From Klebsormidium nitens (taxonomy: Eukaryota; Streptophyta; Klebsormidiophyceae; Klebsormidiales; Klebsormidiaceae): a stretch of DNA of 64,000 nt. The translations under genes and the position numbers were made by a program. Location: contig DF237246.1 of assembly GCA_000708835.1 (NCBI GenBank), positions 1 through 64,000 on the forward strand. The letters run 5' to 3'. Below the pieces are notes generated by a model. It was not told where the DNA came from. It ran no database searches and saw only the letters and a list, made by a program, of their open reading frames with translations. Below, piece after piece: positions 36,101 through 48,100 of the stretch (within the stretch, counting starts at the first letter, position 1; every line of letters begins with the position of its first letter).

Positions 36101-39100
36101 CGCTCTTAGATAAGACTCTGCACGGGTCTAGAGAAAGGTGCGAGCCTTCGAGTCATTTCAATCCTGTCATCTGGAAAGTTGCCGCGACCCAAAATCCGCA
36201 ATTTCAAAAGATACCACAATGGACGCCTGGAAAGTTAGAGCAGACTGCAATACGTGTTAACTTCCGCTGCAGGCCCACTCCCCCGTCCAAGGCAGTCCTC
36301 GCCCTGAGCACCGCTTTCAGCCGCACGCGCAAACCGGTCCGCCTGGAGCGCGTTTACACCAGCCCCACCCCAGCGAGCGAAGAAGGGACCGGTGACGATC
36401 CGGAAGAATGCTACAGCATCTGGCGCCCGGTAGCTCCCCCCGGTTACGTCACTCTGGGGTACCTGGTGGAAAAAGGCACCCGGCAGCCTCCCCCTGGCGT
36501 GGTGTGGTGCGCTCGGGAGGACCTCGTGACGACGGCGGCCGTGGGGGACTGCTTGTTCAGCCAAGCTGGCGGCAGGTGAGTTCCACCGCATGGACCTTCT
36601 AATGTATTTTCTGTAAGATGCAGGCTGGGAACTGATGCTGCTTGTTGTACTGTAAAGGGCGGTCGCATAGAGAAGTGCATATTTGGCACCATATGAGTTC
36701 GACCGGATTGTTTCTATATTCCGAAGTCCACGTTAGTACCAGAGGAGAGATATGAAGGGCTTCGCCAACATCGAATAGTACCTGCTCCTGAATTAACCAG
36801 TGCCCTGACAAGCCTTGCCGTTTGAGTTCCTCCCTACTATGTAAAGAAGAACAAACCGCGGGTTGGTCACCTCAACAGAGCTGGAGCTTTGGAAGGTCAT
36901 CGCTCCCTTGATTCCATAATCCCCGTCTGTCATTTTCCTCCTCGCCTCTCAAGTGACCTCACGACAAACCTTGTTGCAGCCCCGATCGCCCGCCCCTCAG
37001 CCTGTGGCACATCGAGAACAGTGCCGGAACATTTGTTCTCCTGGATCGCCCCGGCCCCGCACCTGAGGACGCCGCCTTCGATCTCCGAGACATGCTGCGC
37101 TTTGTCAGTCTAGGCCAGGCTGCCCCCCGACCTGACGCTCCGCCCCCGGGAGGAGGCGCCGGGCTCTCGCGGCTGCCCTCCCGGCAAGGCGCGACGGGCG
37201 GGGCGTCTTCTTTACCGTCGCTGGAGGACGGGGACGAAGGTGCGACACGTGGCACAAGCGCGGTGCCTATTTGGAAAAGAATGCCTTACAGCATGCTTCT
37301 GATGGTGATGCTGTACGGGAAATGGAGCGTGTTGCAGCAAAAGCGCATCTTTGCGAGGTCTTTGCTCGAAGACTGTCTGCTTTTGAACCTTGCTTTTGTC
37401 GAGGTATAATCTGGCCGCTGCTTCCTCACTCCCGACCCCCGAGCCCGTCTTTTGAAATCTGGAAGCAGCTTACCGTAGGCACACCCATCAGGAACTCGCC
37501 TCTGTATGGCATTGATCATTGTGATCTTATAGTCGAAAAGCCTTAATCCTGTCAAAAGAACTGGCTTTCGTGTATGTGCAGCGGAAGACCCGGCGATCGC
37601 TGAGAGGCGCAAGGTTTACCAAGTGGTGGCGGAGCTGCGGCGGGTGTGGTGGAGCAAGGGGATCCCCGGGATCAAGCCCGTGTCCATCTGGCGGCCCGTG
37701 CCGCCCGCCGGGAGTGCTATCTTTGGGGACGTTGCCGTGACAGGGTGAGAAGCTTCGATGGGCTTGTTTCTGACTCAATTCATTAAGAATCTGTTACGTA
37801 TATGGTTTAAGTGTACGCTATGGGACGTGGTTGCGTCGACTGTACGGGTCTCCGTTCACTGGGTTGCAATTATACATACTCCCTGAAAGGACACTGGGAT
37901 GTAGATCTGCCCTGCACAACAAGTCGTCTATAGCAATTCAGCGCCACTGCTGCGGTCCTTCGGATGATCCAGGTTCGCCTCAGGTTGATCATAGGTTTCA
38001 AAGTCCTGAAAGATTTTATCCTTTCTGCTGGTGCCAAACCCGTAAGTAGGGGGTTGCGAGTGTCAGACCGTCCAAATTGACCAGGCATTGAAGTAGCTCT
38101 CTAGATTGACTCTCACTTGTAGCTCCAGCCGTCACCGCAGTATCTTCAACATTTTAAAGCAGACCCCAAATTCCCAAAATCCTTCTCTTTCCCCAGCTTC
38201 GAGCCCCCCGCCCAAGGCCTCACCGTCGTGGACGAAGGCTCCGACCGGTGGGCTTCTCCCGAGGACTACGACCTCTGTATCGTCTTCCCCCACCCCAACT
38301 CAAAACACGCGGTGTCCATTTGGTGGCCCCGAGCGCCGCCTGGTTACCACGCCCTGGGCTGTGTGGCTTGCCCCGGTACTCAGAAACCGGCCACGTCGCT
38401 GGTGCGCTGTGTCCGGAGGGACCTCCTGAGGCCGGTCGGGACCGCTTCCCCGCCGCTCATGGACACGTTTGGCGTGCGGGGCCTGCCGGAACTGGGGCTG
38501 TGGCGGGTGCAGAATGAGGTGGGCAAATCTTTCGAGGGGTGTGGAAACACCAAAGCTGTCCAATCTTTGTCAGAAGCCGGACGAATCTTTAGAAATCGAA
38601 CCCCGTATGCACACTGTTCTTCGCTCCGAGCTTGGAATCTCAGGCTCGACCTGGCAATCCCAGATACGGAGGATTTGATCTATGTATGCTACTCGCCAAC
38701 AGAAACCTTATTCTCCGGATCCGGTGCACTTGATTCATGCGAAAAGAAGGCGCTTCCGACAAGGAACTGAGAAACCTAGATCCTGTGTATTGTTTTGGGA
38801 TGCTTATGTACTCGTCATGCTGATGCCAAATCGGAAGTCAAATATTTGAATGTCTTGACTTTCTTGCTAAGCACCCAGTACTCCCAACAAGCTGCATATA
38901 GCTCCATGTGACCGGATCCCTGTTCAAGCCCTTATCATTTTCACTCAACAGATGAACACGTTCCTGGTGGGCCCGGACCATGACCCCCCTCCACCGTACA
39001 AGGCTTTCGCTCTCAAGGACCTGTCAAGTGACCGGCCCCCCGACACGCTCGCACTTGAAGCCAAGCTCGGGTCGGTGACGCTCACGGTCTACGACGACTT

Positions 39101-42100
39101 CGGCGGACTGGTAAGGGAGCCAATCGATTTCACTTGTGGCTGAGCGTCCTGCTACTCCTTAAAAACCGATACTTGGTAGACAGAAGCTGGAGAAGTTGCA
39201 GGTCACGGAAGTGTTGTTCAGAAATTCAGCAAGCGGCCACTAGGTAGGAAGAAATCATGCCGCGAGCCGAACTTGGACTGACCTTGTGAGTCTAAGCACT
39301 ACTAGGCAACAACTCACACCTGCCCGTCATTTCATGATGACTGCACGTTAAAGAAGTGAAAGTCAAATCCCTTGTCGAGATGAAAGCTCGCTTTGCTCGA
39401 CTGCCGTCTGTTTACGAAAAGAGTTTGAAGTTGACTGCGGTCGCTCCGCTCTTGCTTCTTGCCCCTATGAAAAATCGGGCATGTGCACTCTGCTTAGATG
39501 TCGTCTGACAGTCTATCGGTGATCTCCCTCTCTGCAGATGACCCCGTTGCTGGAGGCGGGTCTGCGCACTTCCCAGGTGACGGTGCACGGTCGCCCCGAA
39601 ATGCTGAACGCGGTCGTGGCCACAGCAGTAGCGGCGGCGACCTTCAACCCTGGACTGGACGTCTGGGAGCCGGTCATCGAGCCCTGGGAGGCCATGGTCA
39701 GGTGAGGTCGTTGGCGACTCTCACCCCGTAAATTGCCTTTCGGAGCGAGGTTCAAGAAGGGTTTGCTCGATAACCTTGATTTATATTGCTAGTTGCAAGC
39801 TTTCGAGCGTAGAATTAAATGTCCAGAAAGAGATTGAAGACATGCGGTTAGCCTCAGATCTCACCGACTGCAAGATTACTCTGCATACGCATGCTCAACG
39901 GTTACTTTGAGTGCTTGCTAAAGAAAGTTCTGCGGAGGATCTGGCCTCTTTGTGTCACTATTGAGTACAGCGATGTTGATCTGAAATCGTGAGCTGCTGG
40001 ACTAATCACCATGCTGAGCAACAAAAATAGGTCGCTGGACGGTCAATAATTTCCAGCTTCATTCTAGAGAAGAAGCCAACGCACTGGTGGACACCGACCT
40101 GGATTGAGAGCCATTTCCTCAGCAGACTTGTCCGTCAAACAATTCACTTTGCTGCGCTACGCCGCAACAAGGCACTTTAAAAGAGACCGCAAGCTGCAAT
40201 TTTTTTTCTTTCAACTGCGAATAACGTGAAGCAACCTTCGGAGCTGTCCTTCCCGGGGGTCACCCGCTGCCGCGGTCTTCCACCAGCCGCCGTGGCATTA
40301 AACGCTCGTTCCGCACTCTTTGCGCTGCACTCGTTTCGCGACAATTTGTCTCGCTCAAACCCCCTTTAAAAAGGAACCTCAGAATTCTAAAACCCTGAAA
40401 TTGAGCTCCGGACCCTCTTTGCAAGGTGCGAGTACGTGAACGACCCGTCGGAGCTGTCCCTCCCGGGCGTCACCCGGCTGCGGCTGTCGGCCAGCAGCGC
40501 CGTAAATGTGAACGCGAGCAGCGCCACCGTCAGCACGCTCGTCGAGGCCGTGGCAGCATACAACAAGGTGACGCAGATGGAGGAGGACGCAAAGAAGGAG
40601 GGCCAGAAGGTGAGTGCCAACAGTTCTTTGGGAGTGAGGGTTTTGATGACTTTCGTGATTGCTTACAACAAGACGACGCAGATGGAGGAGGACGCAAAGA
40701 AGGAGGGCCAAAAGGTGAAGCACCAATCCTCTTTGCGAGTGAAGGGTTTCGTTGACTTCATTGAGTGCTCGTCGACGTTGTGACTGCGTACGACAAAGCG
40801 ACGCAGATGGAGGAGGAGGCAAAGGAGGAGGGGCAGAAGAGCATGCAACACTTTTTCACTTTTTGGAGGTTTAGTGCGTCGAGTTGAGCCGATTTTGCTC
40901 TGAAGAAAGTCATCGGGGACGGGAGGTGGGGCAGGTTTGTAAGGCTAAGAAATGAATGTTTTGATGTCTGTAATGGCAAGTTTTGACATGCTCTCGGACT
41001 CGTGACTGTCACGGTTTTGGATCAGGGGTTGAGCTTTCAGTATCTCTTCCAACTTCTTTGCTGCTATCGATGTGCAGTGTGTTGAACCAGATTATAAGTT
41101 TGCAGCTAATCATTCAGAGAGGCGCGAAAGATGACGGGAACTGAGCACCCACAAATCCTTCCGTGCAGCGCGTGCTGGAGAAGGGCAAACTGACAATCGA
41201 GCGGTCGGCCCTGGATCAGAAGAGCAAGGCGGCCGTCGCCGTGACGAACCAACTGGGGCGCGACATGTGGGTCCGTGTGGTAGAGTCGTCCTCGGAGGAG
41301 TCTACCGGGAAGGTTGTGCGCCTGCCGAGCGGTCGGGAGACGCGGGTGGCGCTTCCTCCGCCCCAGACGCTCCAGAGGACGAGCTCTAGCAGGAGCTCCG
41401 CTCTGCTGCCCAGCGAGCGGAACGGAACGGAGCGGCTGCTGCCAAAGACGAGGCGGTTCGCGGCTGTGCGCGTCGGCAGCGCAGAGGTACGCAAAGTGTG
41501 GTTTACTACATTGACACCGTCTGGTTGAGAAGACACTAAATAGCAATTCACGCACTCTTGGCAGAAGAGGCGCTGCTTTTCTTTGAACCATTCCGGCTAT
41601 TGGTTGACTCTGAAGTGCAGATTTTAGCGACCCCTCTACCGCTGTTCAGCACGGCTCCATTCGTTTGAAAGCTTGCCATCGGCTCAAAGTGGCATTACAA
41701 TCTTTGGTATTTCAGGGCCTTCCTCCAGCCAGCAGCGTCAACACCCAGGAGTTCCTCTCCGCCCTTCGCCTCGTCACTGCCGGCCTTCCGGCTTCCGGTT
41801 CCGCTTCCCCCGCCCTCGGCCGCCACTTCGTCGAACTGCTACAACACCAGAGCGCGCGCACGCGCTGCGTCGTCGGCCGCCCAAACCCCGAAACCCCGGA
41901 CCTTTTGGACGTCCGCTGGGACGAGGTGTTCGTGTTCGAGCTTCCGCCGGAAGGGGAGGCGTCCGTCGATCTCGTCGTGACGAACCAGGGCGCGAACGGC
42001 GGCCGCGGCGCGGTCGTTGGGGGAACCAGCGTTCCCGTGCCGCAGAGTAACGTGAAAGACGCGCCGGAATGGTTTACGCTGAGAACTAGCGATGGCGAGG

Positions 42101-45100
42101 AGAACGGGCGCGTGAGCGTCGCGGTGCAACTGGTGGGGCTGGAGAAGGGGGAGGGGTCGGGTGGGGAGAAGTGGAAGAGAGGGAAGAGAGTGCAGAGCAA
42201 AGAGGAAGGGCCCAGTGGGCTTCAACTGGGGCTCGGAGAGGACGGGCCGTGGAGCTCGCTGCGGTCGGTGATTCCGGTCGGGGCGTTTGTGAGAACAGTA
42301 GGGGGAATGCAGATCGTAGTACAGGTGGGTTGGCCAGCCAACGCATTGCCTTGAAATGCGTGTTGTGTCCGCCAAGTGCTCAATTTTGTGAAAGACATAG
42401 CGGACTTCTCGTGTTGCTCTTAGTCTAAAAAACAGGCGAAAAGGAGCAAGAAAAACGGATATACAAAATTTATTTGGATGGTCCTCTTCAAACCCTCGGA
42501 CCCCAAACCTGAGGGCCAGCAGTTCTTTTATCCTTATTAGCTCCACTGATGTTACCAGACCACTTTCCAAACATGAAGCTGACGAGTCTTTCTAGCGGTC
42601 TCGATCTTGCCCCGCCCTTGAGCGCTTCTTCGCAGAGAGCGTGCGAAAGCTGCTCCGCCGGATGCCTTCGCTCACATCTTTCACAATGTGACTCCCCGCA
42701 GGTGGACATGGCCAATGGTCGCAAGCACGTGACGCTGCGCAGCCCCGCCGTCCTCTTCAACGACAGCACGGTTTCCCTGGAAGCGTCGGTCGTGCCGCGG
42801 GCATTGCGCGACGCGGATGACGAAGAGAGCGACACTGCGGCGCCACAGGGGTCTCAAGGCGACCGGGACATCACGGGGCCTCTGGAGGTGGAAGAGGAGA
42901 TCTTCGAGAACGAGCGCCTGATTCCATGTGTGGGCTGGGGCAATGCCTTCTTGCCGGTGAGCGCTCGGATGATCTCGTTACGAGGCCGCTGAAGGTTGTC
43001 CGTGGCCCTTCGTTTGTCACGACGAGGTTGCTCTGAGCATGCTGGTGTTGGCTTAGTCGCCGGATGCATGTCAGATGTCATTCCAAGAACACTCCCTGTG
43101 CGGCATTCGCATGTTGCCATGGCAAAGAACCTCGGACGATGAGCAATTCACATCGAATCGTACGTACGAACTCCACAAAGTTGGGTGGCCACGATTTCTC
43201 GGTTTCTGTCTACGTTTTTCTTGTATACGGTGCAGTAAGCGACTATAATGTACTCAAAAGAGTCAGATAGACTGACAATCCTGCCCAAAACTCTGGAGCT
43301 GACGCTTGAATGCTGACGTTGACGGTGAACTTGAGTCTTGTCCGCAAGCGTCAAAAAGGAGACTCTGGCTCATGTTAGATCCTCAAGGAGACATTCCGAT
43401 GAAAGCTTGTTAACCTGAACCCGCCCCGCAGACGGACCCGGGCCATTGGACGAACCGGGACAACACCCAGTCCGAGCCCGAGTTCAAGGACCCGCCGCTT
43501 CCCCCCGGGTGGGAGTGGGCTGGCGACTGGCAGCTCGACACGTCCGGCAACGTGGATTACGAGGGCTGGGCATACGCATGCAACTTCAGCCAGCTTCGGC
43601 GGTGGCCCCCCCGGAGCCCCAAGTACAAGTTCAAGAAGTGCTTCGATTTTGTGCGGCGGCGGCGGTGGGTGCGCGTGCGGCGGCGCGTGCTGGACGAGTC
43701 GCTCGCGGGGAGAGTGAGCTTGGGCGTGGTGGCCGCGGGGGAGACGCTGCCGCTGCCGTGGACGGCGGTGGATCCGAGCAAGGACTTGTGCCTGCAGGTA
43801 AGGCTTGGGTTTCATTACAGAAGAGGCGACGATTCTGCGGTTGCTTCTGGATAGCTTCTGAGGGACGCTTTGTGGACGCATGAACCCGCTCGAGTGAAAC
43901 GGCAGGTTTTTAGGAAAGATGTTCGTCTTCTGGAGATGGAGACGTGTGTCTTCCTTCATCCATATCACTGAAACCGCAAAGTGAGTAACATTCCCCGGTT
44001 CGGAAGAGTGTTTGCCGAGAACCGTCCCGCTGATTGTCCTCCTTGATTCTCCGCTTGGAACTTTCTGAAAAGAGCGGAATCCGCCGTGATCTCTGACATT
44101 TTCAGTCATGAACTCTTCAACATCTGGGAGTACCAATGCTAACTTTGTGAAATTCTCATTCTCCAAATTTGAACCAACTTCCAATCTTTTCAGGTCCGCC
44201 CCATGCTCGGCCCAAGCCCCGACGTTCCGGCGCACCGGTGGGCGGAACCGGCAGAGGAGGCAGAAGCGGAAGACGATTCCCCGCTCCCTCTGCGGCCTCT
44301 ATCCACCACAAGCGGCGGGCCGCGGCACCATAAGCGGGTGGCGCCGTCGGAGTTTGTGCTGCGAGAGTTGAGCCCCACGACGCAGATTCTGGAGAGCGAT
44401 GAGATCACGGGGAGGGCCGCGAAAGTGCCGGGCAAGGTGTGGCTTTGCATGACGGTGCGCGCGGACAAGCTGCAGCGGCAGACGCCGGGTGAGGCTCCAA
44501 GAATGAAGGACATTTGATATAAAGTGCTTTCTGCACAAAACTGCAGGGATTTGAACAGTTGGAAGGGTTGGAGATGACCGAGCTCTAGTCTGCGTAAGCC
44601 TGTCATCTGTCAACAGACCCTCACATCCATCTGGATCAAATATCACATTCTGACCGGACCCTGGTCCGTCAGACCAGATCAGCAGGACAGGAAAAACCCA
44701 ACGATTCTTCAATAGGAGGAAGCTGGATCTGTATAGCAACAAGACGACTGCTTCACTTGGCAATCACGCGTCTTGGCGACCTCTAACGGCGAAATGAGTA
44801 CCTCGGAAGGTCGAATCACCAGCTCGCATGGTGGCAGAGCCAAGCCCGTTACAACGGGGGAGCAATTTCGCCACTTGACTGACCAGCCTTCGCATATTCT
44901 CAGGGCGAGACCCCGTGAACGACTGGAAGCTGCGCGTCAGCCCCGTCATCAGCCTGGAGAACGACCTCCCCGAGGGGGGCCAATTCACGGTGTACGAGAA
45001 GCCCCCCAGGGCTTCTTTGGAGCCCCGACAGAGCGGCGAAGTGGACAGCGGAAAGCAAGTCGGGATTCTCGCTGCGGACGTCCGGCGCCCGGTGTTCCTC

Positions 45101-48100
45101 AAGTGGGAGTTCGACGGCTGGCAGATGGATAAGGTGGGGCCACGTGGCTGCGACACGTCCCCAATGTCATTTAAGAGAGTTTTTGGAGTGATCAGAGGCT
45201 GTCTTACGCATGTTCGGTTGCCAGGGTGGGCGTGCTTGATTGTGTGAAGATGTGTTTATCCTCTGCCGTCTGCCCCAAAATCGTCGATTGTCGTGACCTT
45301 ACTCTGACGGCCCATATGCTTTGAGAAGGCACCCACTGCCAAATCACGATCTTACGACATCTTCTGCTGCTCAGCACTGGCGACGGGAAGAATGTAAAAC
45401 TTCCTTAAAGCTGACCTTGAAAACCTAAGAAAGTCGGGCCTCTTGAAAAAGCGTCGTATACGTACCTGGTTCTCTAAAGCTTACGGACAGGCTGAAAGCC
45501 ATTACGTTGTTCTGCAAAACGAGTGTGAATTGGATGACAGTCGATCTGCTTTGCTTTGCAGGACTCGGTCCTCATCTCTCATCCCGACAAGTCCCCTGAA
45601 AGGGTCCTCTCCTTGACGCATCTAGACACAAATAGGTAAGTCCTTTGACTCTGGATTGTTTTGCGGGTTCTACGTCTCTTCGCTGCTTTCACGGCTCACG
45701 GACACCACGTTTGGAGCAAAGACATCAGCAGAGCTATGAGATAGCGAACTCTGGACTGGCTCACATGTTGAAGCAGAGAGCGACGCCGCCGTTACATACT
45801 CCTCGCATTCGATATGATCAGAGGTTCTAGCTCTGGACAATTCGATTGTCGCATCACCAACTTGGAAGGCCTTTGGGGAGCTTCAAAGACCGCTTTCCCG
45901 GACCTGAAGCGGCTTCTGGAAACGTCAACTTCCGGAAGTGATACACGTCTCCGCAATTTCAGGCACCTCCGGTTGGGGCTCGACTTCCAACCGAGCGACG
46001 GCGAGCTCCCCCGGTTGATCCGGCTGTACGCGCCTTTCTGGCTGCAAGTGCGCCCGGGGCTCAAACTATCCATCCAGGTTGTCAAAGTCAGCGGCACTGT
46101 GGCCGCGGGAAAGGGCCGCGACCACTGGATCGGGCAGGCCATCGCCCGGGTGAACATCGCCAAGCGGATCGCCGAGCGGAAGGAGAACAAGCAGCAGGCG
46201 AAACAGAACCAGGTTGCCCCGGTAAGTGCCTGAGTTCGCCCGTTTTGGGTCCGACCGAGGCCTCAGAGCGCAGTATTTAGTATGTATCCGCCGGCGACGA
46301 TGCCAAATACATGGTACCATTGGCAAGTGGCTAGCAGTAGTCTTGGCAGAGTCGTCCTCTGAATGGTGCTATGTTCAAAAATTGGTCCCATAGTGGCGCA
46401 GTCTGACCCCTTGTTGGAGTGCCCTTTCCCAGATGTTCTGTGGAATGATCCAGGCAGAATTGAGCAGGTCGGCGACCCAGATATTCACTTTTCTCCATTG
46501 AAGTTTAAGCCTTAAAGTCTCCAGGGTATTTTGCCTGATTCTTGCCCGCCTTTCAGGCGGCGGAGGCTGCTGCAGACGTCTAAACAACCGGTCGCAGCCA
46601 TTCTCGCGAAAACTGATTTTAAAAAGTATTTCTGCAGGCCGACGTGGTGTCTTTCTCGCGGGTGGCCAAGGTGCTGGAAGACCTGGGCGACGTGGCGCCG
46701 TCCGAGCCCGTGCTGCTGTCCCGCGCTGCGGACGACAAGGCGGGACTGTGCGTCCGCATGGCAGGCTCGGACGCGGACTACGGACCCGCGCTAGCGCTCG
46801 CAGAATTGGAGGAGCATGCGGTGAGCGGTCGAAAGGGTACCGGAATATGTGGTTTTGAGGTTTTAGGGGTTGAGTGGAAAGAAGATGCAATGTACACGGA
46901 CCGGCTTATGGTGGCTTGAAAGCCGAGGAGTAGGTGGTGAGCTGTGCACTGGGTTTCAGGATTTTTGACAGCTGAGAAAGATACAGGAAAGAAAAAGCTG
47001 CAATACTGGCGCTGCCGGCAAAGTCGTGACGTCACGAATCATAGGCCTTGAAGGTCTGGATTTGAGCGGTGCCCCACATAAGACAACTTGGGGCTCCGAG
47101 AAGTTGCAACGAGATTTGCCACGAACCACACGGTTTTTGCCGCTCGATATGGACGGTTCGACCGATGTCTTCGCTCAACGATGGCTTGAAAAGCTCTGCA
47201 CTTCACACGCTTCTCATTTTGGCTGCCGCTTTTCGAAAATGACGAAGCTGTCTGACGTCTCCAAGAGTGTCGAAAGCGACCGGACGCTTTCGCCACACAC
47301 TGAGACCGTTGCGGACGTTATGGTCGCGTTCAATGATCTGCGGACGCTTGTCTTTGCGTGCAGGCGGACCGCGTGGAGATGATGGCCCGCGGCAGCGACG
47401 GCTCGTACATGAACGTCATGGTGGGCATCGAGAGCTGCCCGCTCAAGATCGAGACGACCAGGGTGAGGACGCACAGTCTCAACATACTTTGCTTTTGCAG
47501 GAGCGTAAAAAAGATGTGCATTGCAGGAACCTTGAAAAAGATGTGCTTTGCAGGAGCCTAAGAAACGTTGCGCTTTGCAGGAGCCTAAGAACAAATGCTC
47601 ATTGGTGCTGGAAGATCGTGGCGAGAACGTCGTTATGCCATGTGCCCTCTTGTTTCTGTTCAAGGCGTCGTTTGGGAGCCAGATGGCTTCAGGTTCCGAA
47701 GCGACGTCTTGGAGTCGCTAGCAAGGCTGCTTTGAAAAAGATGCTTGAAAGCAACTTTCAAGTCAGCCTAGGATGTCTCTTTTGGTTCTTAATCCTCGTT
47801 TGAGCAGGGCTATTGTCTGCGTAACAAATCCTCCCTATCTGTGCAGGTCATCATGTTGCAGCCGCACACGCTCCTCTCGAACCAATACGGCGATACGATC
47901 ACGTTCCGGCAAGAGGGGACTGACAAGGAGCTTAAGCTAGACGTCGAGGCCGCCGCCGTGCCGCTGATTTGGACGTCAACAGAACATCCCGAGCGGATGG
48001 AGGTTGGTCAATAAAACCCTCACGGCTGTACTAGGATCGAAACTCGACCAAGCTTCGTAGCTTTTCTTGGTCGAAACATCAAGGAAAGCCGGCGGATGTA

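Noticed and set aside
43375-44235. 286-codon minus-strand open frame opposite VPS13 exons 35-36
   Set aside because: It spans a well-supported intron and two exons and reads as His/Pro/Arg low complexity. Shadow frame.
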